The notes under the pieces were generated by a model. It made no database searches. It saw only the letters and a program-made list of their open reading frames with translations, and had not been told where the DNA came from. Below, in pieces: positions 53,673 through 61,928 of a stretch of 64,000 nucleotides of DNA; position 1 is the stretch's first letter, and every line of letters begins with the position of its first letter. A program made the translations under genes and the position numbers. Source of the DNA: Pseudomonas oryzihabitans (lineage in GTDB: Bacteria > Pseudomonadota > Gammaproteobacteria > Pseudomonadales > Pseudomonadaceae). The stretch is taken from the NCBI RefSeq assembly GCF_006384975.1, contig NZ_CP021645.1, forward strand, positions 2,942,001-3,006,000, read 5' to 3'.

Positions 53673-54998
53673 TCAGTGGAACAGCTCGGCGATGAACACC
53701 GCGCCGATGAAGGTGCCGAAGCTGGCGGTCAGGGACACCACCACGATGCGCCAGCCGAGGCGGCGGAAAGCGGGGATGTCCTTGGCGATGGACAGACCGG
53801 CGAAGGCCAGCATCGGGGTGATCACCGCCAGCACGCCGACGGTGTTGGAGGCGGCGGTGATCTGCGGCGCCCAGGGGCACCAGGGCGAGGTGAGGAACAT
53901 GGCCACCAGCGATACCCAGCACACCGCCGGCACCTTGCGGCGGAACAGCTGGCAGAGCAGTTCGCCGACGAAGGCCGCGGCGATCAGCAGTGCTGCGGCG
54001 GTGAAGGCGGCAGCCGGCAGCGCCTTGGTGGCGACGAAGGTACTGAGCAGGGCCAGGCCGGCGGCGGCCAGCCATGCGCTCAGGCGGCCCGACCAACCCA
54101 GTTCCACCGGCTCGTCCACCACCGTCTGGTCCACCGCGCTCTGCGTAAAGGAGGCCTTGGTGGTGCGACCGATGCGCGGCTCCAGCACCCGATAGCCCCA
54201 GACCGCCAGCGGCAAGGAGATGAACAGGGTGAAGTAGGTGCCCAGGGTGGTGGTGATCAGGTTGGCCGCCGCGGCCAGCGCCATGACCTGCTTGGCCACT
54301 TCGGGCGTCTGCTGGGCGGCCACTGCACCGGCCGCGGCGGCCATGATGCTGCCCGAGCCGATGCCGGAGCCCATGGCCAGGGAATAGGGATGGAAGATGT
54401 TGAGGCTGGCGATGAAGCCGGCCACGATGGCCATGAACACCGCGCCGATCAGGGTGCCGGTGAGGTATTCGGCGAGCACGCCGCGGCCTTCCGGGGAATC
54501 CATGCCATATCGTTCGCCGATGATCGCCAGGCTCGGCTCGCGGCCCACTGAGAAGGTGGCACCGATGGCCTCACGCTTGATGCCCAGCAGCAGCGCCACC
54601 GGCAGGCCGAGCAGGATGGTGCCGACGAAATGGCCCAGCTCCTGGAAGGCCAGCGCCCAGCCCGCGGCGATCACCGTGGGCAGCGAGCCCCCCACCACCA
54701 GGCCGAGCTTGGCGATGAAGATCAGCAGGGCGTATTGCAGGATGGCCGCCGAGCGCACCTGGGCAGCGCGCCCGATGGCCAGGCCCTGGGGCAGATGCTT
54801 GCTGGCCAGACCGACGGCGGCTCCCAGCAGCAGCGCCCAGATCATCGGCAGCAGGACCACCTTGCCCGGCCCCAGCGGAATGCTGATGGCGCCAATCAGC
54901 TCGGCGATCAGCAGTACCACCGCCGCCCAGACATAGAGTTTCACGGTATCGCTGACAGCGCGGTCCTGGCCGACGGCCAGAGTCGGATTGGCACTCAT
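53673..54998 (-). CDS. DUF3100 multi-pass membrane protein, putative transporter
   Basis: A 441-residue membrane protein with about ten to eleven helices that fits the DUF3100 family: GAISIPLGPGKVVLLPMIWA, LGLVVGGSLPTVIAAGWALAF, SVGREPSLAIIGERYGMDSPEG and HPYSLAMGSGIGSGSIMAAA. The glycine-rich duplicated half-helices (GSGIGSGS; TASFGTFIGAVF) look like a secondary carrier, but no substrate is established. ATG 54998 is preferred over upstream in-frame starts because the first helix begins soon after. It is divergent from the LysR gene, near an M20 amidohydrolase operon; members of this family often sit by M20 genes, which suggests import of an amide or amino-acyl substrate (inference). Confidence 0.75.
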   Translation of the reverse strand: MSANPTLAVGQDRAVSDTVKLYVWAAVVLLIAELIGAISIPLGPGKVVLLPMIWALLLGAAVGLASKHLPQGLAIGRAAQVRSAAILQYALLIFIAKLGLVVGGSLPTVIAAGWALAFQELGHFVGTILLGLPVALLLGIKREAIGATFSVGREPSLAIIGERYGMDSPEGRGVLAEYLTGTLIGAVFMAIVAGFIASLNIFHPYSLAMGSGIGSGSIMAAAAGAVAAQQTPEVAKQVMALAAAANLITTTLGTYFTLFISLPLAVWGYRVLEPRIGRTTKASFTQSAVDQTVVDEPVELGWSGRLSAWLAAAGLALLSTFVATKALPAAAFTAAALLIAAAFVGELLCQLFRRKVPAVCWVSLVAMFLTSPWCPWAPQITAASNTVGVLAVITPMLAFAGLSIAKDIPAFRRLGWRIVVVSLTASFGTFIGAVFIAELFH

Positions 54999-55280
54999 TC
55001 TTCCCCCTGCGGCCCACTCGTGGGCTCGGTTGTAGGTATGGTTGGCAGACGCGAGCGGCGGGCTCGCTGGGCAGAAACGAAGGCTCCGCAAGGGAGCGTG
55101 ACTCGGCTGTTCTAGGAGGGCTGGTCGAGGTCGCACAGGGGCTTACCAGAGCTGAGAGCGCCTGGAAGAGCGTCGCCTTCCACGGGATTTCCCACCACTC
55201 CGGGCCACTACGCCGCTGGCCTCGTCCAGGCCGGGGCGGCCGTGGTCTTGGCCCGAGTATGGACAGCGCCCTGTTCTCTC

Positions 55281-55293
55281 TCCAATACTGGAA
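55281..55293. promoter_or_regulatory. LysR-type T-N11-A motif in the divergent region
   Basis: TCCAATACTGGAA contains the dyad TCCA-ATAC-TGGA and the T-N11-A pattern typical of LysR-type regulator boxes. It lies 36-48 bases before the LysR gene within the 330-base divergent spacer 54999-55328, in which nothing else is recognised. Short motif, so only suggestive. Confidence 0.35.
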
Positions 55294-55328
55294 ATGGCCT
55301 TTTCCGTTGCCTTTACGAGAACACACGG

Positions 55329-56231
55329 ATGCGTGGAATTCACGAACAGCGCTTGCATTATTTCGTCGAAGCGGTGCGTCTGGGTAGCGTGCGCGCCGCT
55401 GCCGACGCCCTGGACATCGCGCCTTCGGCGGTCAGCCGGCAGATCGCCCAGGTCGAGGCGGAACTGGGCGTCGATCTCATCGAGCGGCACCGCCGCGGCA
55501 TCACTCCGACCGAAGCCGGCCGCCTGGTGCTGGACTATTTTCGCCAGCGCCAGACCCAGCTCGACGGTCTGAGAGACGCCATCGCCGACCTCCAGGGGCT
55601 GCGTACCGGCAACGTGGTGCTGGCCATCGGCGAGGGTTTCATTGGCGATCTGTCGCGCAGCCTGGGCGAGTTTTCCGCCCGGCATCCGGACATCGAGGTG
55701 AGAGTCAACGTGGTGGGCACCAACGAGGTGATCCGTCAGGTGGTGGAGGATGAGGCGCACCTGGGCCTGGTGTTCAATCCGCCACGCGATCCGCATCTGC
55801 GGGTGCACGGCAGCCGGCCGCAGCCGCTCTATGCCCTGGTGGCACCGGAACACCCCTTGGCCACCACCGCGAGCCCCATCGCGCTGGACGAACTGGGCCG
55901 GCACCGCCTGGCGCTACCGGACATCTCCTACGGCATCCGCCAGATGCTCGATGCCGTGGAACAGGCCGCCGGCCAGCGCCTGGCGCCGACCCTGACCTGC
56001 AACACCTTCACCCTGCTCAAGCACTATGCCCAGCAGGGCGGCGTGACCCTCTTGCCGCTGTTCGCCGCCACCCAGGAACTGGACAGCGGCGCCTTGCACG
56101 CCCTGCCCCTGGCCGATCCGGGCTTCGCCCGCGCCCACGTCGAGCTGGTCACCCGCCTGGGGCGCAAGCTCAGCCGTGCGGCGGACGAATTACGGGCGAG
56201 TCTAGTACAGCAGATGACCGCCTTTCGCTGA
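55329..56231 (+). CDS. LysR-family transcriptional regulator
   Basis: A 300-residue LTTR. The winged HTH covers residues about 5-62 (RLHYFVEAVRLGSVRAAADA, IAPSAVSRQIAQVEAELGVD, ERHRRGITPTEAG), with the type 2 periplasmic-binding effector domain after it (NVVLAIGEGFIGDLSRSL, LGLVFNPPRDPHLRV). ATG 55329 gives the family-typical start MRGIHEQRLHYF. Divergent from the DUF3100 gene and convergent with the M20 operon, so it may control either or both. Confidence 0.9.
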   Translation: MRGIHEQRLHYFVEAVRLGSVRAAADALDIAPSAVSRQIAQVEAELGVDLIERHRRGITPTEAGRLVLDYFRQRQTQLDGLRDAIADLQGLRTGNVVLAIGEGFIGDLSRSLGEFSARHPDIEVRVNVVGTNEVIRQVVEDEAHLGLVFNPPRDPHLRVHGSRPQPLYALVAPEHPLATTASPIALDELGRHRLALPDISYGIRQMLDAVEQAAGQRLAPTLTCNTFTLLKHYAQQGGVTLLPLFAATQELDSGALHALPLADPGFARAHVELVTRLGRKLSRAADELRASLVQQMTAFR

Positions 56232-56258
56232 GCGCTTTAAAGAGATACTTAGTGCCTA

Positions 56259-56400
56259 TTCAAAGGCTCGCGAGCTAGCGACAAACAAGGCGAAAATGGC
56301 TGAGGAAGCGGATCGGACTCGCGCTCGAGTTTACGAAGGGTAAATGAGCATTCCGAAGCCATTTTCAACGCAGTTTGGCCGACGCGCAGCAGCCTTTGAA
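56259..56400. mobile_element. Foldback/MITE-like element, 142 bp
   Basis: Perfect 10-bp terminal inverted repeats TTCAAAGGCT (56259-56268) and AGCCTTTGAA (56391-56400) with inner arms GCGAAAATGGCT / AGCCATTTTC. The core (56290-56355) is the inverse of the core of the 39.4-kb element: both carry GGAATGCTCATTTAC, CGTAAACTCG and GATCCGCTTCCTCAGCC. It lies between the convergent 3' ends of the LysR and M20 genes. Confidence 0.75.
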
Positions 56401-56407
56401 AAGGCTC

Positions 56408-57562
56408 TCAGGCCGGCAGCTCCTGCCGCACCAGCTCCGCCCACAACCGCACCGCCGGCTCGATGATGGCGTCGTTGAAGTCGTAGGCTGGATTGTGCAG
56501 CGGCGCCGAGGGCTGGGCGTCGTCGACGCCGAGCCAGAGATAGGCCCCCGGACGCGCCGCCAGCATGAAGGCGAAGTCCTCGGAAGCCATGGACGGTGGT
56601 ACGCCATCGCTGACCCGTTTGGCACCAAAGGCCTGCACCGCCGCCTCGCGCACTCGCGCCGCCTGGGCGGGATGGTTCTGGGTCACCGGATAGCCACGGG
56701 TGAATTCCAGTTCGCCGCGCACACCCTGGGCAAGCGGGGCCTGGGCGACGATCTCGCCGATCAGCCGCTCCACCTCGGCCCGTACCGCGCCGTCCAGGCA
56801 ACGCACCGTGCCCCTGAGCCGCGCCACCTCGGGGATGACGTTGATCGCCTCCCCTGCTTCCATCATGGTCACGCTGACCACCGCGGACGCCAGCGGCGAG
56901 ATACGTCGGGCGACGATGGTCTGCAACTGCAGGATCAGGTCCGCCGCGGCGACGATGGGATCGCGACCGCGCTCGGGCATGGCCGCGTGGCAGCCCTTGC
57001 CGGTCAGGGTGATGGCGAAGGTGTCCAGCGAGGCCATCATGGCCCCGGGATTGACCACCACCTGGCCGGCCGGCAGCCCCGGCCAGTTGTGCAGGCCGTA
57101 GATGGCGTCCATCGGGAAGCGTTCGAACAGGCCGTCCTCGATCATCTTCTGGGCGCCGCCGAGATTTTCCTCGGCGGGCTGGAAGACGAAATAGAGGGTG
57201 CCGCGGAAGTCACGGTTTTCGCTCAGGTGGCGGGCCGTGGCCAGCAGGATGGCGGTGTGGCCGTCATGCCCGCAGGCATGCATGCGCCCGGCTGCGGTGG
57301 AACGGTGGGGCAGGTTCCCCACCTCCTGCATCGGCAGGGCGTCCATGTCGGCGCGCAGTCCCAGGCTGGGGCCCTCGCCGTGGCGCAGTACCCCGACCAC
57401 ACCCGTCCCGCCGAGGCCGCGATGGACCTCCAGGCCGAAGCCCTCCAGCAGTTCGGCCACCCGCGCTGCGGTGCGGTGCTCGGCGAAGCCCAGTTCGGGG
57501 TGGGCGTGGAAGTCGCGCCGCCAGTTACGGGCGTCGTCCAACAGGGATTGGTGAATGGTCAT
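56408..57562 (-). CDS. M20-family amidohydrolase (hippurate/N-acyl amino acid hydrolase type)
   Basis: Zinc or manganese aminoacylase of the M20D group, 384 residues. Metal and catalytic residues seen: H95-A-C97-G-H99-D-G-H in RMHACGHDGHTA, E131-E132 in FQPAEENLGG, and the later His in LPAGQ...LHNWPGLP. The dimerisation domain follows, with MPERGRDPIVAAADLILQLQ. Likely hydrolyses an N-acyl or N-carbamoyl amino acid. Gap of 3 bases to the aldehyde dehydrogenase gene upstream, so they are co-transcribed. C-terminal end abuts the foldback element. Confidence 0.88.
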   Translation of the reverse strand: MTIHQSLLDDARNWRRDFHAHPELGFAEHRTAARVAELLEGFGLEVHRGLGGTGVVGVLRHGEGPSLGLRADMDALPMQEVGNLPHRSTAAGRMHACGHDGHTAILLATARHLSENRDFRGTLYFVFQPAEENLGGAQKMIEDGLFERFPMDAIYGLHNWPGLPAGQVVVNPGAMMASLDTFAITLTGKGCHAAMPERGRDPIVAAADLILQLQTIVARRISPLASAVVSVTMMEAGEAINVIPEVARLRGTVRCLDGAVRAEVERLIGEIVAQAPLAQGVRGELEFTRGYPVTQNHPAQAARVREAAVQAFGAKRVSDGVPPSMASEDFAFMLAARPGAYLWLGVDDAQPSAPLHNPAYDFNDAIIEPAVRLWAELVRQELPA

Positions 57563-57565
57563 CTA

Positions 57566-59083
57566 TTACTCCAGGCTGGCGCCATAGCCGAAGCCGGCGG
57601 CGGGCACCGCGGCGGTCTCCACCCAGACGCTCTTCACCTCGCTGTATTCGCGCAGGGCGTCGAGGCCGGAGGAACGGCCATAGCCGCTCTCGCCGTAGCC
57701 GCCGAAGGGCGAGCTGACGTGGATGGTCTTGTAGCCGTTGATCCAGAAGGTGCCGGCGCGCACGCCACGGGCCACCCGGTGGGCACGGCCGACGTCGCGG
57801 GTCCAGACCGCCCCGGCCAGGCCAAAGCGACTGTCGTTGGCGATGCGGATGGCGTCGGCCTCGTCCTTGAAGGGAATGGCCACCACCACCGGCCCGAAGA
57901 TTTCTTCCTGGGCGCAAGCCAGGCCGTTGTGGCCGGCCAGCACGGTGGGATTGACGTAGTAGCCGGCCCCGGCCGGCAGCGGCTCGACGCCATTGGCCAC
58001 GTGCCGCGCGCCCTCGCCCAGGGCACCTTCCACCATTCGGCGCACGTGGGCGAACTGCTTGGCATTGTGGATCGGGCCGATCTGGGTCTCGGGATCGCTC
58101 GGGTCACCTACCTTGAACTGGCTGGCGGCGCGGGCCACCGCCTGAATGAAGCGTTCGTAGATGGACTCCTGCACCAGCAGGCGCGAACCGGAGACGCAAC
58201 TCTGACCGGCGCCGGAGAAGATCGCCGCCTGGGCGCCGCGTACGGCCAGGTCCAGGTCGGCGTCCTCGAAGACGATGTTGGCCGACTTGCCACCCAGCTC
58301 CAGCACCGCCGGGATGCAGCGCTGGGCCGCGGCGGCGGCGATGTGGCGGCCGGTGGCCGGCGAGCCGACAAAGACCACCTTGCGGATGTCGGCGTGGGCG
58401 ATCACCTGCTGGCCCACGGTATGGCCCTGGCCGGCGAGGACGTTGACCAGGCCCTTGGGCGCGCCGGCGCGTTCCACCAGCACGCCGAGCAGCAGCGAGG
58501 TCACCGGGGTCAGCTCGGACGGCTTGAGGATCACCGCGTTGCCGGCGGTGATGGCCGGGGCGATCTGCCAGCCGCCGGTGAAGATGGGTGCGTTCCAGGG
58601 GGTGATCTGCAGCACCGTGCCCAGGGGTTCGTAGGTCACGTAGTTAAGGTGGCTGGTGGGCACCGGAATGACTTCGCCGTGCAGCTTGTCGGCCCAGCCG
58701 GCGTAGTACTCGAACATCTCGGCGACCTTGAGCACCTCGACACGCGCATCGCGGATCGGCTTGTTGGCGGTCAGGGATTCCAGCTGCGCCAGGGCCTCGG
58801 CCTCCTCGCGGATCAGGGCGCCGACCTTATAGATGATGCGTCCGCGGGCCTGGGCGGTCAGGGCGCGCCACTCCTCGCGCGCCCGGCGGGCGGCGGCATC
58901 AGCGCGCTCGACCACGGCCAGGTCGGCATCGGGGTAGCTGTAGGCGAGGCTGTCGTCATGGGCGTTGCGGACGTTGACCTGCTCGCCGCTGCCGTCGACG
59001 AATTCGCCGTCCACGTAGCTGGCGACCTGCTGGCGGTCGCCCCAGAAGGGCTTGAGCAATTCCAGAGCCTTGGCATTCATCAT
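57566..59083 (-). CDS. NAD(P)-dependent aldehyde dehydrogenase
   Basis: Oxidises an aldehyde to a carboxylic acid. About 505 residues with the usual ALDH signatures: LQITPWNAPIFTGGWQIAPA, FVGSPATGRHIAAAAAQR, the catalytic Glu in VLELGGKSANIVFED and catalytic C296 in GAGQSCVSGSRLLV. Three ATGs lie close together (59089, 59083, 59080); AAGGGGG is best spaced for 59083, while 59089 overlaps the upstream stop as ATGA. Middle gene of dehydrogenase-ALDH-M20. Substrate unknown; the fold does not distinguish betaine, amino or semialdehyde types. Confidence 0.9.
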   Translation of the reverse strand: MMNAKALELLKPFWGDRQQVASYVDGEFVDGSGEQVNVRNAHDDSLAYSYPDADLAVVERADAAARRAREEWRALTAQARGRIIYKVGALIREEAEALAQLESLTANKPIRDARVEVLKVAEMFEYYAGWADKLHGEVIPVPTSHLNYVTYEPLGTVLQITPWNAPIFTGGWQIAPAITAGNAVILKPSELTPVTSLLLGVLVERAGAPKGLVNVLAGQGHTVGQQVIAHADIRKVVFVGSPATGRHIAAAAAQRCIPAVLELGGKSANIVFEDADLDLAVRGAQAAIFSGAGQSCVSGSRLLVQESIYERFIQAVARAASQFKVGDPSDPETQIGPIHNAKQFAHVRRMVEGALGEGARHVANGVEPLPAGAGYYVNPTVLAGHNGLACAQEEIFGPVVVAIPFKDEADAIRIANDSRFGLAGAVWTRDVGRAHRVARGVRAGTFWINGYKTIHVSSPFGGYGESGYGRSSGLDALREYSEVKSVWVETAAVPAAGFGYGASLE

Positions 59084-59085
59084 GA

Positions 59086-59976
59086 TCATTCCCCCTTGCC
59101 GAACAGGTCTTCGCTGGTGCGTCGTGCGATGGCGCAGAAATCCTCGCCATCGGCCAGGGTATCGGCGCTGGCCGCCCAGGCCTGGGCGGTAGCCGCGGCC
59201 AGCGGCAGGTCGAGGCCGAGTTCGGCGATGAGGTCGCGGGCCAGGCCCACGTCCTTGCGCATCAGGCCCATGGTGAAGCCGGAGTCGTAGGCCTTGTTCA
59301 GCACCCAGGTGGGGAACATGGCCTGGCTGGCGGCGCTGCGCCCGGAGCCGGCGTTGATGCCTTCGATCAGCTTTTCCGGGGCGACCCCGGCGCAGGCGGC
59401 CATGGTCACCGCCTCGGCGGTGGTGATCAGGTGCGCCGCGGCGAGCAGGTTGTTGGCGATCTTGGCGATGTTGCCGGCGCCCACGGCACCGACGTGCACG
59501 CGGGTCGCGCTCATGGCTTCCAGTGCAGGCAGCGCCTTGGCCAGGGCCGCTTCGCTACCGCCGATGACCATGGTCATGGTGCCGGCCGCGGCACCGGCCG
59601 GACCGCCGGAGACCGGGGCATCGAGGAAGTCGGCGCCGACCTCGGCGAAGGCCGCCGCCACCCGGCGGCTGGTCTCGGGGGTGGAGGTGGTGGTGTCGAC
59701 CACCACGGTGCCCGGTCGCACGCGACCGACCAGCCCCGCCTCGCCCAGGCACACGGCCTCGACATGCTCGGCCTTGGGCAGCGACAGCACGATCACCTCG
59801 CTGGTGGCGGCCAGGGCTGCCAGATCGCCGGCGATGGCCACGCCCTGGGCGGCGACCCGCTCGCAGGCGGCGCTGGAGGGGTCCAGCCCGATAACCGGCA
59901 CGCCCTTGCGCGCCAGGGTGATCGCCATGTTGCCGCCCATGTTGCCGAGTCCGATGACCCCGACCTGCCTGCCCAT
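59086..59976 (-). CDS. 3-hydroxyisobutyrate-dehydrogenase-like NAD(P)-dependent oxidoreductase
   Basis: Beta-hydroxyacid dehydrogenase, 296 residues. Rossmann motif VGVIGLGNMGGNMAITLARK at residue 5, substrate motif DAPVSGGPAGAAAGTMT near 119-135, and catalytic K172 in GAGNIAKIANN. These fit the HIBADH/tartronate-semialdehyde reductase (GarR) group. ATG 59976 follows AGCAAGG. It is the first gene of the three-gene operon and is divergent from urtA (360-base spacer). Confidence 0.88.
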   Translation of the reverse strand: MGRQVGVIGLGNMGGNMAITLARKGVPVIGLDPSSAACERVAAQGVAIAGDLAALAATSEVIVLSLPKAEHVEAVCLGEAGLVGRVRPGTVVVDTTTSTPETSRRVAAAFAEVGADFLDAPVSGGPAGAAAGTMTMVIGGSEAALAKALPALEAMSATRVHVGAVGAGNIAKIANNLLAAAHLITTAEAVTMAACAGVAPEKLIEGINAGSGRSAASQAMFPTWVLNKAYDSGFTMGLMRKDVGLARDLIAELGLDLPLAAATAQAWAASADTLADGEDFCAIARRTSEDLFGKGE

Positions 59977-60134
59977 GCCTTGCTCCTCTTCTCGTCTCAC
60001 GAATGACTAGCGACCGGCCCGTTGGCCAGCCTGTGACGATCGAGTATGGGAGGCCCAGGCATCACCACCAATACGGCATTCGGTCTTTCATGTTGCGCAA
60101 AAGGCAACGGCTCACCCGTCCTTGGCAGAGCATC

Positions 60135-60151
60135 GGCACCAGCATCGTGCA
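60135..60151. promoter_or_regulatory. NtrC-like enhancer site 1 upstream of urtA
   Basis: GGCACCAGCATCGTGCA matches the NtrC consensus TGCACCA-N3-TGGTGCA at 12 of 14 fixed positions. It lies about 107 bases ahead of the sigma-54-like promoter, and its start is 41 bases from that of site 2, close to four helical turns. Confidence 0.55.
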
Positions 60152-60175
60152 AGCCATCATAGGCCTACCGATAGC

Positions 60176-60192
60176 CGCCCCACACTGGTGCA
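60176..60192. promoter_or_regulatory. NtrC-like enhancer site 2 upstream of urtA
   Basis: CGCCCCACACTGGTGCA matches the NtrC consensus at 12 of 14 fixed positions, with a perfect right half TGGTGCA. It ends 65 bases upstream of the sigma-54-like promoter. Confidence 0.55.
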
Positions 60193-60257
60193 CGACGCCA
60201 ATCCTGAACGATCGGTCAACCCATCCGACACCAGTGCCCATGCGGCCTGCCATACGC

Positions 60258-60272
60258 TGGCACAAATCCTGA
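60258..60272 (+). promoter_or_regulatory. Sigma-54-like promoter of urtA
   Basis: TGGCAC-AAATC-CTGA has a perfect -24 element (TGGCAC) and correct spacing to a weak -12 element (CTGA in place of TTGC). It lies 64 bases before the urtA ATG. Nitrogen-limited, NtrC/RpoN-dependent control of urea uptake is well known, which supports the call. Confidence 0.5.
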
Positions 60273-60336
60273 AATGGCGATTGCCGGGCCGAGAGCCCAG
60301 CCCAACAACAGCGCACGTTCGCCAGGAGCCACTCGC

Positions 60337-61611
60337 ATGAAGCGCCGTCCTCTACTCAAGACCACCCTCGCCGCCAGCGCCCTGCTCATGAGCGGCCTGT
60401 TCCCCTGGAGTGCCGCGCACGCCGCGGACACCATCAAGGTCGGCATCCTGCATTCGCTCTCCGGCACCATGGCCATCTCCGAAACCGCGCTGAAGAACAT
60501 GGCGCTGATGACCATCGACGAAATCAACGCCAAGGGCGGGGTGCTGGGCAAGAAACTCGAACCCGTGGTGGTCGATCCGGCCTCCAACTGGCCGCTGTTC
60601 GCCGAGAAGGCACGCCAGTTGCTGACCCAGGACAAGGTCGCGGTCACCTTCGGCTGCTGGACCTCGGTGTCGCGCAAGTCGGTACTGCCGGTGTTCGAGG
60701 AACTCAACGGCCTGCTGTTCTACCCGGTGCAGTACGAAGGCGAAGAGATGTCGCCCAACGTCTTCTACACCGGCGCAGCGCCGAACCAGCAGGCCATCCC
60801 GGCAGTGGAATACCTGATGAGCGAAGACGGCGGCGGCGCCAAGCGCTTCTTCCTGCTTGGCACCGACTACGTCTATCCGCGCACCACCAACAAGATCCTG
60901 AGAGCCTTCCTGCATAGCAAGGGTGTCGAGGACAAGGACATCGAAGAGGTCTACACCCCCTTCGGCTACAGCGACTACCAGACCATCGTCGCCAACATCA
61001 AGAAGTTCGCCGCCGGCGGCAAGACCGCGGTCATCTCCACCATCAACGGCGACTCCAACGTGCCCTTCTACAAGGAGCTGGGCAACCAGGGCCTGAAGGC
61101 CACCGAGGTACCGGTGATGGCCTTCTCGGTGGGTGAGGAAGAATTGCGCGGCATCGACACCAAGCCGCTGGTGGGCCAGCTGGCCGCCTGGAACTACTTC
61201 GAATCCCTGGATAACCCGGTGAACAAGAAGTTCGTCGCCGACTGGAAGGCCTACGCCAAGGCCCAGAACCTGCCCAACTACCAGACCACCGTGACCAACG
61301 ACCCCATGGAAGCCACCTACATCGGCATCCACATGTGGGCCCAGGCGGTGGAGAAGGCCGGCAGCACCGACGTCGACAAGGTACGCAAGGCCATGGCCGG
61401 CCAGACCTTCGCCGCACCGGACGGCTACACCATCGAAATGGACAAGACCAACCACCACCTGCACAAGCCGGTGATGATTGGCGAGATCCAGGAAGACGGT
61501 CAGTTCAACGTCGTCTGGCAGAGCAAGGGACCGATCCGCGCCCAGCCCTGGAGCCCCTACATCCCCGGAAACGACAAGAAGCCCGACGAGCCGGTGAAGA
61601 GCGGCAAGTAA
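60337..61611 (+). CDS. urtA: Urea ABC transporter substrate-binding protein
   Basis: Periplasmic urea-binding protein of the Urt (HAAT family) importer. 424 residues with signal peptide 1-29 (LAASALLMSGLFPWSAAHA). Family-typical: IKVGILHSLSGTMAISETAL, VTFGCWTSVSRKSVLPVFEE, LFYPVQYEGEEMSPNVFYTG, AAPNQQAIPAVEYLM and HHLHKPVMIGEI. ATG 60337 follows CAGGAGCC; upstream in-frame starts would spoil the signal peptide. urtB follows after 317 bases containing three REP copies. Confidence 0.97.
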   Translation: MKRRPLLKTTLAASALLMSGLFPWSAAHAADTIKVGILHSLSGTMAISETALKNMALMTIDEINAKGGVLGKKLEPVVVDPASNWPLFAEKARQLLTQDKVAVTFGCWTSVSRKSVLPVFEELNGLLFYPVQYEGEEMSPNVFYTGAAPNQQAIPAVEYLMSEDGGGAKRFFLLGTDYVYPRTTNKILRAFLHSKGVEDKDIEEVYTPFGYSDYQTIVANIKKFAAGGKTAVISTINGDSNVPFYKELGNQGLKATEVPVMAFSVGEEELRGIDTKPLVGQLAAWNYFESLDNPVNKKFVADWKAYAKAQNLPNYQTTVTNDPMEATYIGIHMWAQAVEKAGSTDVDKVRKAMAGQTFAAPDGYTIEMDKTNHHLHKPVMIGEIQEDGQFNVVWQSKGPIRAQPWSPYIPGNDKKPDEPVKSGK

Positions 61612-61618
61612 GCTCCAG

Positions 61619-61819
61619 CCCTCACCCCCGGCCCCTCTCCCAGGGGGAGAGGGGAGCGAAGCGCCGCTCAGCTTGAACGACGTGCGTGCTTTTACCCCCT
61701 CTCCCTTAGGGAGAGGGCTGGGGTGAGGGCAAAGGCGCTCCGAAGCCAACAGGAAACACCCGCAACACCACAGCTCCGCTCTTCCCCCTCTCCCCCTGGG
61801 AAAGGGTTGGGGTGAGGGC
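61619..61819. repeat. Three CCCTCACCCC-type REP palindromes between urtA and urtB
   Basis: Copies at about 61619-61654, 61695-61729 and 61782-61819, each a GC-rich palindrome such as CCCTCTCCCTTAGGGAGAGG with a GGGGTGAGGG or CTCACCCC flank; the last two are inverted relative to the first. Same family as at 51031-51330. The 317-base gap contains no gene. Such stems can protect the 3' end of a binding-protein message. Confidence 0.88.
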
Positions 61820-61928
61820 CCGCCAGCGCCTCCACCCCACCGGAAGCCCGGCACCAGAAACGAGGCCACGCGTGCCACTCCCCAGGGAGCCCACACGCCA
61901 GAGCCTTTACCTAACGACGAGGCCGAGC

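Larger units (their letters stand above)
59977..60336. other. 360-base divergent spacer holding the urt control region
   Basis: No gene is recognisable. The half next to urtA holds two NtrC-like sites and a sigma-54-like promoter (listed separately). The half next to the dehydrogenase gene shows no clear promoter or operator. Confidence 0.6.

Noticed and set aside
56375..59290. 971-codon open frame on the plus strand
   Set aside because: Antisense shadow of the M20 and aldehyde dehydrogenase genes caused by high GC at third positions; the minus-strand proteins have clear catalytic motifs and the plus frame gives Gly/Val/His-rich low-complexity sequence.
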